A stretch of 64,000 nucleotides of DNA from Roseomonas fluvialis (GTDB lineage Bacteria; Pseudomonadota; Alphaproteobacteria; Acetobacterales; Acetobacteraceae). Position numbers and translations under genes: made by a program. Below, piece by piece: positions 8,170 through 16,488 of the stretch (positions are counted from its first letter, which is position 1; each line of letters starts with the position of its first letter). The notes under the pieces were generated by a model. That model worked only from the letters and a program-made list of their open reading frames with translations. It made no database searches and was not told the DNA's origin. The stretch covers positions 620,001-684,000 of the forward strand of contig NZ_AP025637.1 of assembly GCF_022846615.1 (NCBI RefSeq). Direction: 5' to 3'.

Positions 8170-8841
8170 ATGGCCGGCCCCGAGAAGCGCCCCATCGTCA
8201 CCGTCGACACCGTGCTGTTCACGCTGCGCGACGGCGCGCTGGCGACGCTGCTGCAGCCCCGCGCCAAGCCGCCCCATGCCGGGCGGCTCGCCCTGGTCGG
8301 TGGCTATGTGCGGCCCGACCAGGACAGCGGCACCCTGGCGGCGGCCACGCGCATCCTGGCCGAGAAGACCGGCCTGACCGGCCTGTTCCTGGAACAGCTC
8401 ATGAGCTTTGCCGGGCCGGACCGCGACCCGCGCGGCTGGTCGCTCTCGGTCGCGCATTATGCGCTTGTGCCGGAAGCAGCGCTGGCGCGCGCCGCGCCCG
8501 ACATCGCGGTGCTGACGGTCGGGGAGGTCCCGCCGCTGCCCTTCGACCACGACGCCATCCTGGCCGCCGCGCTGGCGCGCCTGCGCGGCAAATCCGCCTG
8601 GTCCACCCTGCCGGCGTTCCTGCTGCCGGAGACCTTCACGCTGCCGATGCTGAAATCGGTCTACGAGACAGTGATGGGCGAACCGCTCAACGACAGCGCC
8701 TTCCGCCGCAAGATCAACGAGCTGCGCATCATCGAGGAACTGCCCGATGCCCGCAGCCCGGCCACGGCGGAACGGCGGCGCCCGGCGCAACTGTACCGAC
8801 TGTCGCAGCGCGCCTTGGTCGCGTTCGACAGGGTGATCTAG
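8170..8841 (+). CDS. NrtR-like Nudix-fold transcriptional regulator
   Basis: A 223-residue protein. Residues 8-140 form a Nudix fold (IVTVDTVLFTLRDG; then GGYVRPDQDSGTLAAATRIL), and residues 150-223 form a winged helix (LPMLKSVYETVMGEPLNDSAFRRK), the architecture of NrtR regulators of NAD metabolism. The Nudix box is degenerate: the REUxEExGU part reads RILAEKTGL, lacking the paired glutamates that hold metal, so it likely senses a nucleotide such as ADP-ribose rather than hydrolysing it. I start at ATG 8170 because the family begins a few residues before IVTVDT; an in-frame ATG at 8125 would lie inside the iterons. It is divergent from the SPFH/NAD-kinase-like operon, its probable target. 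Confidence 0.8.
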   Translation: MAGPEKRPIVTVDTVLFTLRDGALATLLQPRAKPPHAGRLALVGGYVRPDQDSGTLAAATRILAEKTGLTGLFLEQLMSFAGPDRDPRGWSLSVAHYALVPEAALARAAPDIAVLTVGEVPPLPFDHDAILAAALARLRGKSAWSTLPAFLLPETFTLPMLKSVYETVMGEPLNDSAFRRKINELRIIEELPDARSPATAERRRPAQLYRLSQRALVAFDRVI

Positions 8842-8935
8842 CGCAGACCCCGATCAGCCGGACCCATTCGATCGGGTTGCGATGCGCGCGAACGCAAGCG
8901 GCCGGAGGCCTCGGCTCGAACCAAGGCGGCTCTAG
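8839..8935 (+). repeat. Dispersed TAGAGC element, copy A (97 bp)
   Basis: Starts at the TAG stop codon of the Nudix regulator (TAGCGCAGACCCC) and ends with GGCGGCTCTAG, which contains the TAG stop codon of convergent tsaD. It therefore fills the whole gap between two genes and closes both reading frames. Ungapped comparison of its first 70 bases with the copy at 14350 gives 48 matches by hand count, including the GATGC..CGCGAA block. Confidence 0.7.
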
Positions 8936-9978
8936 CCGCGCGCCAGTTCGGCCAGTGGCCAGCGCGGCCGCGGCGCGTGGTCCAGCCCGTCGGTCAGCCC
9001 CGCGCGCAGCCGCTCGATGCCCGCCCAGGCCACCATCACCGCATTGTCCGTGCACAGCCGCAGTGGCGGCGCCAGCATCGGCACCCCGGCCTGCGCCGCT
9101 GCACCGGCCAGCGCGGCGCGCACTGCCTGGTTCGCCGCCACGCCGCCGGCCACCACCAAGGCTGTCGCCCCCGGCATCATCGCCAGCGCATGCCGTGCGC
9201 GGTCCGCCAGCACCGCTGCGACGGACGCCTGGAACGAAGCCGCGACATCCGCATGCCGTGCACCCTGCGTCACCGCCCGCGCCACCGCGGTCTTCAAACC
9301 GCTGAAGGAGAAATCGCAGCCCGGCCGCCCGAACAGCGGCCGGGGCAGCGCCACCGCGCGCGCATCGCCGGTCGCCGCCAGCCGCTCCAGATGCGGCCCG
9401 CCTGGCCAGGGCAGGCCCATCAGCTTGGCCGCCTTGTCGAAGGCCTCGCCCACCGCATCGTCCAGCGTGGTGCCGAGCCGCCGATACCGCCCCAGCCCCT
9501 CCACCGCCACGCATTGGCAATGACCGCCCGAGACCAGCAGCAGCAGGTACGCGAAGGCCGGCGCGCCTTCGGGCAGCAACCCCGGCAGCCGTGCCGTCAG
9601 CGCATGCGCCTCCAGGTGGTTCACCGCCACGAAGGGCAACCCGCGCGCGATCGCGACACCCTTGCCAAAGCCGCTGCCCACGATCAGCCCGCCGATCAGC
9701 CCGGGGCCGGAGGTCGCGGCTACGGCGCCGAGGTCGCCATACCCGACCCCCGCCCGCGCCATCACGCGCTCCGCCAGCCCCGGCAGCGCCGCCAGGTGCG
9801 CGCGTGCCGCGATCTCCGGCACCACGCCGCCGAAGGTCGCGTGCTCGGCCTCCTGCGACAGCACGCCCTCGGCCAGGATGGTGCCGTCGGGTGCCAGCAC
9901 CGCGGCCGCCGTCTCGTCGCAGCTGCTCTCGAGCCCCAGTACCGGCCCTCGCAGCGTGATCGTAGCTTCCGCACCCAT
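8932..9978 (-). CDS. tsaD: tRNA N6-adenosine threonylcarbamoyltransferase TsaD
   Basis: Transfers the threonylcarbamoyl group to A37 of ANN-decoding tRNAs, with TsaB and TsaE, in the cytoplasm. The 348-residue protein has the ASKHA-fold start [15 protein letters not shown], the metal-binding HLEAH at 121-125, LLVSGGHCQ, the [13 protein letters not shown] substrate region, and the C-terminal [13 protein letters not shown] and [11 protein letters not shown] motifs. Length is typical. It is transcribed divergently from hemC; the two starts are 23 bases apart, so promoters must overlap the coding starts. It ends at repeat copy A. Confidence 0.96.
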   Translation of the reverse strand: MGAEATITLRGPVLGLESSCDETAAAVLAPDGTILAEGVLSQEAEHATFGGVVPEIAARAHLAALPGLAERVMARAGVGYGDLGAVAATSGPGLIGGLIVGSGFGKGVAIARGLPFVAVNHLEAHALTARLPGLLPEGAPAFAYLLLLVSGGHCQCVAVEGLGRYRRLGTTLDDAVGEAFDKAAKLMGLPWPGGPHLERLAATGDARAVALPRPLFGRPGCDFSFSGLKTAVARAVTQGARHADVAASFQASVAAVLADRARHALAMMPGATALVVAGGVAANQAVRAALAGAAAQAGVPMLAPPLRLCTDNAVMVAWAGIERLRAGLTDGLDHAPRPRWPLAELARG

Positions 9979-10001
9979 GGCCGGGGTTCTATGACAGAGG
10001 C

Positions 10002-10979
10002 ATGTCCCTTGCCCATCCCGCCGCGCCGCGCCGTTCCCTTCCGCTCCGCGTCGGCACCCGTGCCTCCCCGCTGGCGCTGTGGCAGACGCGCGACTTCCTG
10101 GCCCGCATCACCCGGTTCTGCCCGGTGCTGCGCGACGCCAATGCCTTCGAGGAACAGCGCATCGAGACCTCGGGCGACAAGATCCAGGATCGCCTGCTGG
10201 CCGAAATCGGCGGCAAGGGCCTGTTCGCCAAGGAAATCCACGAGGCCCTTCTCGATCGCCGCGTCGATTTCGCGGTGCATTCGCTCAAGGACCTCGAGAC
10301 CGAGATGCCGCCCGGCATCGTGCTGGCCTGCACGCTGAAGCGCGAGGATGCGCGCGACTGCCTGCTGCCTGGCCCCGCGCTGCCCGCCGCCGACCCTTCC
10401 GACCCCTTCGCCGCGCTGCCGCGCGGGTCCGTCATCGGCACATCCTCGGTGCGCCGCCAGTCGCAGCTGTTGCACCGCCGCCCCGACCTGAACGTGGTCA
10501 TGTTTCGCGGCAACGTGCAGACGCGCCTGCGCAAGCTGGCGGAAGGCGAGGCCGCCGCCACGCTGCTGGCGCTGGCCGGGCTGCGTCGGATGGAACTCGA
10601 CCCCCCGGGCAGTGTCGCGATCGACGCCGAGATCATGGTCCCCGCCGCCGGCCAGGGCATCGTCGGCGTGACGGTGCGTGCCGACGACACGGAACTGCAC
10701 GAATTGCTGGCCGCCATCGAGGATCCCGAGGCGCGCGCCGTCTCCTCCGCCGAGCGCGCGCTGCTCGCTGCGCTGGATGGCTCCTGCCGCACGCCGATCG
10801 GCGGCCATGCCCGGATGCTCGAAAATGGGCGCCTGCGCCTGACCGGACTGGTGGCGCGTGCCGACGGATCCTTCCTGCTGCGCCGCACCGAGGAAGGCGA
10901 CGCTAAGGACGCGATCCGCCTGGGCGATGAGCTCGGCCAGGCGCTGCGGCGCGACAGCCCGGCGGACCTGTTTGCCTAG
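10002..10979 (+). CDS. hemC: Hydroxymethylbilane synthase (porphobilinogen deaminase)
   Basis: Condenses four porphobilinogen molecules into hydroxymethylbilane for heme and other tetrapyrroles. The 325-residue protein has [15 protein letters not shown] at the start, the substrate-binding [21 protein letters not shown] region, [18 protein letters not shown], and [12 protein letters not shown]. The dipyrromethane cofactor is carried on Cys262 in [13 protein letters not shown]. Upstream, tsaD is divergent. Downstream, hemD, mic60 and hemY follow on the same strand, the arrangement seen in many alphaproteobacteria. Confidence 0.97.
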   Translation: MSLAHPAAPRRSLPLRVGTRASPLALWQTRDFLARITRFCPVLRDANAFEEQRIETSGDKIQDRLLAEIGGKGLFAKEIHEALLDRRVDFAVHSLKDLETEMPPGIVLACTLKREDARDCLLPGPALPAADPSDPFAALPRGSVIGTSSVRRQSQLLHRRPDLNVVMFRGNVQTRLRKLAEGEAAATLLALAGLRRMELDPPGSVAIDAEIMVPAAGQGIVGVTVRADDTELHELLAAIEDPEARAVSSAERALLAALDGSCRTPIGGHARMLENGRLRLTGLVARADGSFLLRRTEEGDAKDAIRLGDELGQALRRDSPADLFA

Positions 10980-11132
10980 GCCCGCCGCCGCGCCGGCCGC
11001 GTGCCGCCGTGGCGGGTGCGCGCGGGCACCGGCCGGATCGCCGCGACAGTCCCAGCCCGCAGTCGGTGCGCCGCACGACCATGACGGACGGCGCGCGATG
11101 ACACCACCCGTGCCCAGGCCGGGCAGCAGGTG

Positions 11133-11837
11133 ATGCCTGGTCGCGCCGTCCTCGTCACGCGGCCTGCGCCCGGCGATGCCGAGACCGCGGCGGCGCTCGT
11201 CGCGCTCGGCTGGCAGCCGGTGCTCGCGCCCGCGCTGGTGCTGCGCGACAGCCCGCCCGCCGCGCTGCCGCAAGCCCAGGCCCTGCTGCTCGCCAGCCGC
11301 GCTGCCGCGCGCGCCCTGCCGCCGACGCCGCTGCCCGTGCTGGCGGTCGGCGAGGGCACCGCGGCCGAAGCACGCGCCCGCGGCTTCGCCCATGTCACGG
11401 CCGCCGAGGGCGATGCCGCGGCCCTCGCCACGCTGGCCGCCGCGCGGCTCGACCCGGCCGCCGGGCCGCTGCTGCTCGCGGTCGGGCGCGGCTATGGCGC
11501 CGACCTGGCCGCGGCGCTGCGGGCGCGGGGCTTCCGCGTCATCCGCCGCGTCGTCTATGCCGCCGCACCCGCCACCGCGCTGCCCGATCCAGCCCGCGCC
11601 GCGATCACCGAGGGGCGCGTGGCCGCCATGCTGGTCACCTCGCCACGCGGCGCGCGCATCACCGCCACGCTGCTGCGCCGGGCCGGTCTCGCTGACGCCA
11701 CCCGGGCGATGCGCGCGCTGGTGCTCAGCCCCCGCATCGCGGAGGCCCTTAAGCCGCTGCGCTTCGCTGCCGTCGAGATGCCGGCGCGGCCCGACCCGAC
11801 GCTGCTGCCCGCGCTGCTCGGTGCGCCACCGGCTTGA
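11133..11837 (+). CDS. hemD: Uroporphyrinogen-III synthase
   Basis: Closes and rearranges hydroxymethylbilane to uroporphyrinogen III, the step after HemC. About 234 residues: VLVTRPAPGDAETAAALVALGW at the N-terminus is typical, and LLVTSPRGARITATLLRRAG matches the conserved substrate-cleft segment of this poorly conserved family. Position after hemC supports the call. Two start codons are adjacent, GTG 11130 and ATG 11133, both behind GGGCAGCAGG; I use the ATG. The 150-base gap from hemC contains only GC-rich sequence with small dyads, so a separate promoter is possible. Confidence 0.87.
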   Translation: MPGRAVLVTRPAPGDAETAAALVALGWQPVLAPALVLRDSPPAALPQAQALLLASRAAARALPPTPLPVLAVGEGTAAEARARGFAHVTAAEGDAAALATLAAARLDPAAGPLLLAVGRGYGADLAAALRARGFRVIRRVVYAAAPATALPDPARAAITEGRVAAMLVTSPRGARITATLLRRAGLADATRAMRALVLSPRIAEALKPLRFAAVEMPARPDPTLLPALLGAPPA

Positions 11838-11906
11838 ACCGCGGCGGCTGGCGCCAGCGGGCGTGCCGGTTGCTATACCTCCCGCCGCTGATGCACGAGG
11901 ACGGGC

Positions 11907-13097
11907 ATGACCGACTCACCCACGCCGCCGCCACCACCCCGCCGCCTGCTGGACCCCGCCGCGATTCCGCTCGCCGCGGGCGGGGCGGTGCTGGTGGTGG
12001 CCGCGGCCTGGCTGTGGCTCACGCCGCGCCCGGCGCCGCGGCCGAATCCGACGGCGGCGGCGGTGGCCGCGCTGGAAGCGCGCATCGCCACGCTGGAATC
12101 GCTCCCCGCGCGCGTCGCCGCCGCCGAGCAGCGCCGCATCCCGGACCTCGCGCCTGTCGAACAGCGCATCGCCGCCATCGAGTCGCGCCCACCCATCGAC
12201 CTCGCGCCGATCGAGGCGCGCATCGCCGCCCTGCCGCCGCCGCCCGACCTGCGCCCGCTGGCCGAACGCCTTGAAGCACTGGCCGCGCAGATCGCCGCGG
12301 TCGAGGCGCGCCCGGTGCTGGACCCGCAGGCCTATGCGCCGCGCGCCGCGGCCGAGGGGCTGTCCACGCGTGCCGAACGCCTGTCGGAACGGCTCGACGC
12401 CATCGCCGCGCGGCAGCAGGCCGCCGACGCGGAGGGCATCCGCCGGGTCGAGGACCTCGCTCGCAGCCTCGCCGAGCGCCTGGCCGCGGCGGAACGTGCC
12501 GAGGGCGAACGCCTCGCCGCCGCCGCCGGCACGCTGGAACAGCGCGTGACGGGCGCGGAATCGGCGCTGGTCGCGCGGATCGCGGCACTCGAAGCCGCAC
12601 AGGCGCGTATCGCGGCGCTGGAGGCCCGTGCGGCACGGCTCGCGGCACTCGATACGCTGCGCCAGAAGCTCGATGCCGGGCAGGCGCTCGGTCCGGCGCT
12701 GGTCGCCTTCCCCAGCGCCCCGCCGGCGCTGGTGCGCTTCGCCGAAGCCGCGCCACCCACCGAACCGGCGCTGCGCCTGTCCTTCGAGGACGCCGCACGT
12801 GCCGCGCGGGCGGCCAGCGAGGCCTCGCGCGACGGCCAGGGCGTGCTGGATTCCGCGGTGACGCGCCTGTCGGGCCTGGTCACGGTGCGCCGCGGGCAGG
12901 AAGTTGTCTGGGGCGATGCCGCCGCGGCGGAGATCGAACGCGCACGCCGCGCGCTCGATGCCGGGGACCTCGACGGCGCGCTGGCGCGGCTGACCCGCCT
13001 GCCGGCCCAGGCGCAGGAGGCGATGCGCCCCTGGGCCGAGCAGGCGCGCGCGCTGTCCGCCGCGCGCGCCGCCCTCGCCGTGCTCGGCAACGGCTGA
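11907..13097 (+). CDS. Mitofilin/Mic60-like inner membrane protein
   Basis: A 396-residue protein with a proline-rich N-terminal tail, one membrane helix at about residues 20-40 (IPLAAGGAVLVVAAAWLWL), a long Ala/Glu/Arg-rich coiled coil over about 50-250, and a C-terminal conserved domain (about 260-390) ending in a helical LDAGDLDGALARLTRLP segment. This is the alphaproteobacterial relative of mitochondrial Mic60, which shapes cristae; bacterial versions are linked to intracytoplasmic membrane organisation. Its place between hemD and hemY is the diagnostic neighbourhood, and hemY starts 4 bases after it. Confidence 0.85.
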   Translation: MTDSPTPPPPPRRLLDPAAIPLAAGGAVLVVAAAWLWLTPRPAPRPNPTAAAVAALEARIATLESLPARVAAAEQRRIPDLAPVEQRIAAIESRPPIDLAPIEARIAALPPPPDLRPLAERLEALAAQIAAVEARPVLDPQAYAPRAAAEGLSTRAERLSERLDAIAARQQAADAEGIRRVEDLARSLAERLAAAERAEGERLAAAAGTLEQRVTGAESALVARIAALEAAQARIAALEARAARLAALDTLRQKLDAGQALGPALVAFPSAPPALVRFAEAAPPTEPALRLSFEDAARAARAASEASRDGQGVLDSAVTRLSGLVTVRRGQEVVWGDAAAAEIERARRALDAGDLDGALARLTRLPAQAQEAMRPWAEQARALSAARAALAVLGNG

Positions 13098-13101
13098 ACG
13101 G

Positions 13102-14352
13102 ATGCGTCGGGCACTTCTTCTGCTGGCGGGCCTCGCCGCGGTCACGGCACTCGCGCTGTGGCTCGCGCGTGTGGGAGGCACCGTCGAGATCGAGGTCGGC
13201 GAGACCTGGATCGGCATCACCTTCCCGATCGCGGTGATGGGGCTCGCGCTCGTGTTCGTCGTGGTGCAGGCCTTCCTCGGTGGGCTGCGCTGGATGGCCG
13301 AGATGCCGCGCCGGCAGCGCGCCGCGCGCCGCGCGCAGCGCCGTGCCGACGGCGATGCCGCCGTGACGCGCGCGCTGGTGGCACTCGCCGCCGGCACCGC
13401 CGAGACCGCGCGCACCGAGGTGCGCCGCGCCCGCGTGCTACTGGGCGACACGCCCCAGACGCTGCTGCTGGCCGCCGAGGCCGAGCGCCTGGCCGGGCGC
13501 GAGGACGCCGCCGCCATCGCCTTCAAGGCGCTGACCGAACGGCCGGAGGCGCGTTTTCTCGGTCTTCGCGGGCTGCTGCGCCAGGCGATGCAGCGCCAGG
13601 ACTGGGCAGCGGCGCAGCGCCTCGCGAAGGAAGCGGAAGCCGCGCAGCCGGGTGCCGCCTGGCTGCGCGAGGAACGCCAGGTGCTGGCGCTGCGCATGCA
13701 GGATTGGCGCGAGGCGCTCGCACTCGCCGTGCCCGACGGCCCGCGCGCCGCACTGGCCCTGGCGGCCTCCCTGCAGGAGGAAGACCCCGCGCGCGCCGCG
13801 GAATTCGAGAAGCAGGCCTTCGCAGCCGACGCCGCCTTCGCGCCGGGTGCGCTGGCCCATGCGAAGAGGCTCGGCGAGGCGGGCGGCGGGCGACGGGCGC
13901 GCAGCGTGCTGGAACAGGCCTGGGTGGCCGCGCCGCACCCCGATATCGGCGCTGCCTGGCTGGCCGGCGAGAAGGACCGCCTGGCACGCGTGAAGGCAGT
14001 CGAGGACCTTGTGCACCGCAATCGCGAACATCCGGAAAGCCGCCTGCTGATGGCGCGCGCGGCGATCGATGCCGGGCTGACCGGGCGCGCGCGGACCGAA
14101 CTCGATGCGCTGGTGGCGGCCCGCAGCGCCGACCGCCGTGCCTTCCTGATGCTGGCGGAACTCGAGGAGGTCGAGCACGGCGACACTGCCGATGCGCGCG
14201 CGGCGCAGGCGAAGTGGCTGCGGGCGGCGGCGAATGCGCAGGGCGCGCCGCGCTGGCGCTGCGGCGCTTGCGGGGTGGAGCATGCGGCCTGGAAGCCGGA
14301 CTGCACGGCCTGCGGCACCGTCGGGCGGATCGCCTGGGCGACGACGGGGTAG
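13102..14352 (+). CDS. hemY: HemY-like TPR membrane protein with zinc ribbon
   Basis: A 416-residue protein with two N-terminal hydrophobic segments (residues 3-22 and about 38-60), then TPR-like helical repeats through about 370. Near the C-terminus lie two CxxC pairs (CGAC..CTAC), a rubredoxin-like zinc ribbon as also seen in LapB. HemY_N proteins sit in heme operons, but their biochemical role is unclear; they are not protoporphyrinogen oxidase despite the shared name. It is coupled to mic60 (4-base gap). Its TAG stop is the first base triplet of repeat copy B. Confidence 0.87.
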   Translation: MRRALLLLAGLAAVTALALWLARVGGTVEIEVGETWIGITFPIAVMGLALVFVVVQAFLGGLRWMAEMPRRQRAARRAQRRADGDAAVTRALVALAAGTAETARTEVRRARVLLGDTPQTLLLAAEAERLAGREDAAAIAFKALTERPEARFLGLRGLLRQAMQRQDWAAAQRLAKEAEAAQPGAAWLREERQVLALRMQDWREALALAVPDGPRAALALAASLQEEDPARAAEFEKQAFAADAAFAPGALAHAKRLGEAGGGRRARSVLEQAWVAAPHPDIGAAWLAGEKDRLARVKAVEDLVHRNREHPESRLLMARAAIDAGLTGRARTELDALVAARSADRRAFLMLAELEEVEHGDTADARAAQAKWLRAAANAQGAPRWRCGACGVEHAAWKPDCTACGTVGRIAWATTG

Positions 14353-14456
14353 AGCAGATCCCAACCAGATGGAATCAGTTGGTCGGGTGAAGATGCTCGC
14401 GAAAACAATGGGCTAGAGTCGTTACAGTGACCCAGGGCGAACGAAAACGGCTCTAG
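14350..14456 (+). repeat. Dispersed TAGAGC element, copy B (107 bp)
   Basis: Begins with the TAG stop of hemY (TAGAGCAGATCCC) and ends ACGGCTCTAG, so its ends TAGAGC/GCTCTA are inverted. The first half can fold: GAGCA pairs with TGCTC and CCAAC with GTTGG. It aligns without gaps over all 107 bases to the copy at 22486, with about 72 identities by hand count. Confidence 0.75.
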
Positions 14457-14550
14457 CGTCGGCGACGTCGCCGCTCGCCTCGGATCGCGGCCGTGCCCGT
14501 AGGCATGCATCTGTACCCGATCGGAGGACGTCCTCCGACCGGGACCTGCT
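14457..14550. other. Short gap with GGAGGACGTCCTCC palindrome
   Basis: Between repeat copy B and the end of pcaG. It starts with a GC-rich dyad (CGTCGGCGACGTCGCCG), whose first bases resemble the sequence after copy C, and contains the perfect palindrome GGAGGACGTCCTCC at about 14523-14536. It may act as a bidirectional terminator for convergent hemY and pcaG. Confidence 0.4.
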
Positions 14551-15105
14551 CTACAGGTCGAAGAAAGGCGTCTCGTTCTCGCCGCGCAGGCGGATGTCAA
14601 AGCGGAAGCAGCGCACGCCCTTCTCGCGCCGCGCGGGTTCGGCGACCAGCAGCGGGCGCAGCGCGGTCGGCACCGCCGCCATGACCGGATCCTGCGCGGT
14701 GTCGGAGCCGGGGAAGAAGACCGTCGTCAGCACGCGGCGCATCAGCCCGGCACCCATCACCGTGATGTTGGCGTGCGGCGCGCGCGCGCCCGTCGCGTCG
14801 GTGAAGCCGCCCGGGATGATGGTGCGGAAGGCGTAGTGCCCCTCGGCATCGGTGAAGGTGCGGCCCCAGCCCAGGAAGGAAGGGTCGGCATTGAAGCGTC
14901 CCGCCGCATCGGCCTGCCACATCTCCAGGATGGCGTTGACGCAGGGCACGCCGCCCACGCGCGTGACCGTGCCGCGCAGGATGATGGCCTCGCCTTGCGT
15001 GGTCGGCGTGGCATCGGCGCTGATGCGCGTGAGGTCGTTGTCGGCCGGGCCGATGAAGCCGCGCGGGAAGAAGGGGCCGATGGTCTGCTGGGACGTCGGC
15101 AGCAT
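14551..15105 (-). CDS. pcaG: Protocatechuate 3,4-dioxygenase alpha subunit
   Basis: Non-catalytic partner of PcaH in the intradiol dioxygenase that opens protocatechuate to beta-carboxy-cis,cis-muconate. The 184-residue protein starts MLPTSQQTIGPFFPRGF, typical of PcaG, carries the intradiol beta-sandwich (LRGTVTRVGGVPCVNAILEMWQAD; FRTIIPGGF) and ends with the subunit-specific FRFDIRLRGENETPFFDL. ATG 15105 lies one base after the pcaH stop, so translation is coupled. Last gene of a minus-strand operon: fumarase-type alpha, beta, pcaH, pcaG. Confidence 0.9.
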   Translation of the reverse strand: MLPTSQQTIGPFFPRGFIGPADNDLTRISADATPTTQGEAIILRGTVTRVGGVPCVNAILEMWQADAAGRFNADPSFLGWGRTFTDAEGHYAFRTIIPGGFTDATGARAPHANITVMGAGLMRRVLTTVFFPGSDTAQDPVMAAVPTALRPLLVAEPARREKGVRCFRFDIRLRGENETPFFDL

Positions 15106-15106
15106 C

Positions 15107-15799
15107 TCAGCCCTCCGGCGTCGCGAAGCGGCCGCGCAGCACGATGTCGTGCACGAAGCCGAGGTGGACGGACCCAACCGAGGACGGCGGCAGCATCCGC
15201 GCCACCATACGTTCGCGCGCCGCTGGATCGGGGATGGATTGCAGGATGCGGTCGATCTCGTTCAGCGGGTCGCCGGGGAAATACATCTGCGTCACCAGGC
15301 GCGACAGGCAGGACGGGCCGAAGACCGAGAAATGAAGGTGCGGCGGGCGCCACCAGGTTTCCTGCACCGGCACGGCATAGGCGCCTGGCTTCACGGTGAA
15401 GAACGCGTAGCGCCCATCGGCGTCGCTGCGGATGCGGCCATGGCCTTCGAAGTTGGGGTCGAGCGGCGCGGCGCTGGTGTCGATGGCATGCGCGTAGCGG
15501 CCGGCGGCGTTCGCCTGCCACAGTTCCACGATGGCGCCCGCGACGGGGCGGCCGTCCTCGTCGAGGATACGACCGGAAATCTCCATGAGCTGGCCGATTG
15601 CAGGCCGGCCCTTGGTGCGTTCGGCGAGGTTCGCTTCGCCATCCGGCAGCTTGTGGTGCAGCGCCGTGGGTGCCGCGGCTTCGGTCGCGCCCGCGGCACG
15701 CGGGAAGGGTGCGCGTGCCGGCGTATGCGTCCAGGTGTTCGGGTAGCCGGGCACCGGTACCACAGGTTCGATGCCTGGCGGCCAGGGGGTGTCGGGCAT
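15107..15799 (-). CDS. pcaH: Protocatechuate 3,4-dioxygenase beta subunit
   Basis: The iron-carrying subunit of the cytoplasmic protocatechuate ring-cleavage enzyme (beta-ketoadipate pathway). In this 230-residue protein, candidate ferric ligands Tyr102, Tyr141, His154 and His156 keep the spacing of the characterised Pseudomonas enzyme (39, 13, 2). The N-terminal PPGIEPVVPVPGYPNTWTHT and the C-terminal RGRF end are PcaH-like. ATG 15799 is chosen because GAAGGA stands just upstream; a GTG at 15814 is an alternative. It starts 11 bases after the fumarase-type beta gene. No pcaB, pcaD, pcaIJ or pcaF is in the window. Confidence 0.92.
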   Translation of the reverse strand: MPDTPWPPGIEPVVPVPGYPNTWTHTPARAPFPRAAGATEAAAPTALHHKLPDGEANLAERTKGRPAIGQLMEISGRILDEDGRPVAGAIVELWQANAAGRYAHAIDTSAAPLDPNFEGHGRIRSDADGRYAFFTVKPGAYAVPVQETWWRPPHLHFSVFGPSCLSRLVTQMYFPGDPLNEIDRILQSIPDPAARERMVARMLPPSSVGSVHLGFVHDIVLRGRFATPEG

Positions 15800-15810
15800 G
15801 GCGGCGTCCT

Positions 15811-16488
15811 TCACGATGCGGCGCGATCGGCGTCGAGGCGAGCGAGGATATCCGGCATCCGGTCGGCGGCTTGCTGCTGCAGCGCGTCGAACAGACTGTT
15901 GCCATGGGCGTCGATGCCGACGGTCAGCGGCCCAAGTCCTTCCACGGCCAGCCTCACCAGACGGTAGTGCGCGACCAGGTCGGGATACGCCACTTCGCGC
16001 ACTGCCTTGATCGCCGCGGAATGCAGCGGCGCGCCGCCGCCCAGGAAGGACAGGTAGACGCAGCCCACCTCGCGCATCGCCTCCACGCAGCCGGCGTCCA
16101 GCCCGCCCTTGCCGCCCACCGCGGTCAAGCCGAAGTGGCGGATCAGCCGCGGCATCAGCGGGTTGAATCGCGTGCTGGTGGTCGGGTTCATGTAAAGGAT
16201 CTCGAGCCCGCCATCGGCGGTATCCTGGCTGTAGGATCCGAGGTGGAACAGCGATCCGCCGTCCAGCGCGATGGGCGGGTCGCGCGCTTCTTCGGCGCAG
16301 GCGACCAGGCGCTGCACGGTGGGCAGGCCCGCGGTGATGACGATCTCGCCATCCGCCAGGATCATGTCGCCGGCGCGCAGCCTGCGGGCGTCGTCGCGCG
16401 TGAGCGGGAAGCGCAGCGTTCGGATGTCAGCAGGGCGCGGCCGATTCAGACCAGCGGTGCCCTGCTTCTGGTCTTGGGGTGCGCTCAT
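15811..16488 (-). CDS. Class I fumarate hydratase/tartrate dehydratase, beta subunit
   Basis: The 225-residue C-terminal (swivelling) half of a two-subunit Fe-S hydro-lyase. It contains LRAGDMILADGEIVITAGLPT, DGGSLFHLGSYS, the NPTTSTRFNPLMPRLIRHFG segment and AVGGKGGLDAG, all typical of the FumA C-terminal/TtdB family. ATG 16488 overlaps the stop of the alpha gene (ATGA), so the subunits are co-translated. A longer frame reading upstream to 16944 is a shadow of the alpha gene. Whether the substrate is fumarate/malate, L-tartrate or a catabolic intermediate cannot be told from sequence. Confidence 0.87.
   Translation of the reverse strand: MSAPQDQKQGTAGLNRPRPADIRTLRFPLTRDDARRLRAGDMILADGEIVITAGLPTVQRLVACAEEARDPPIALDGGSLFHLGSYSQDTADGGLEILYMNPTTSTRFNPLMPRLIRHFGLTAVGGKGGLDAGCVEAMREVGCVYLSFLGGGAPLHSAAIKAVREVAYPDLVAHYRLVRLAVEGLGPLTVGIDAHGNSLFDALQQQAADRMPDILARLDADRAAS

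Noticed and set aside
8839-8935. Repeat copy A considered as a simple bidirectional terminator
   Set aside because: It can form short stems, but its match to three other copies and its shared TAG-anchored ends point to a dispersed element; termination may still be a side effect.
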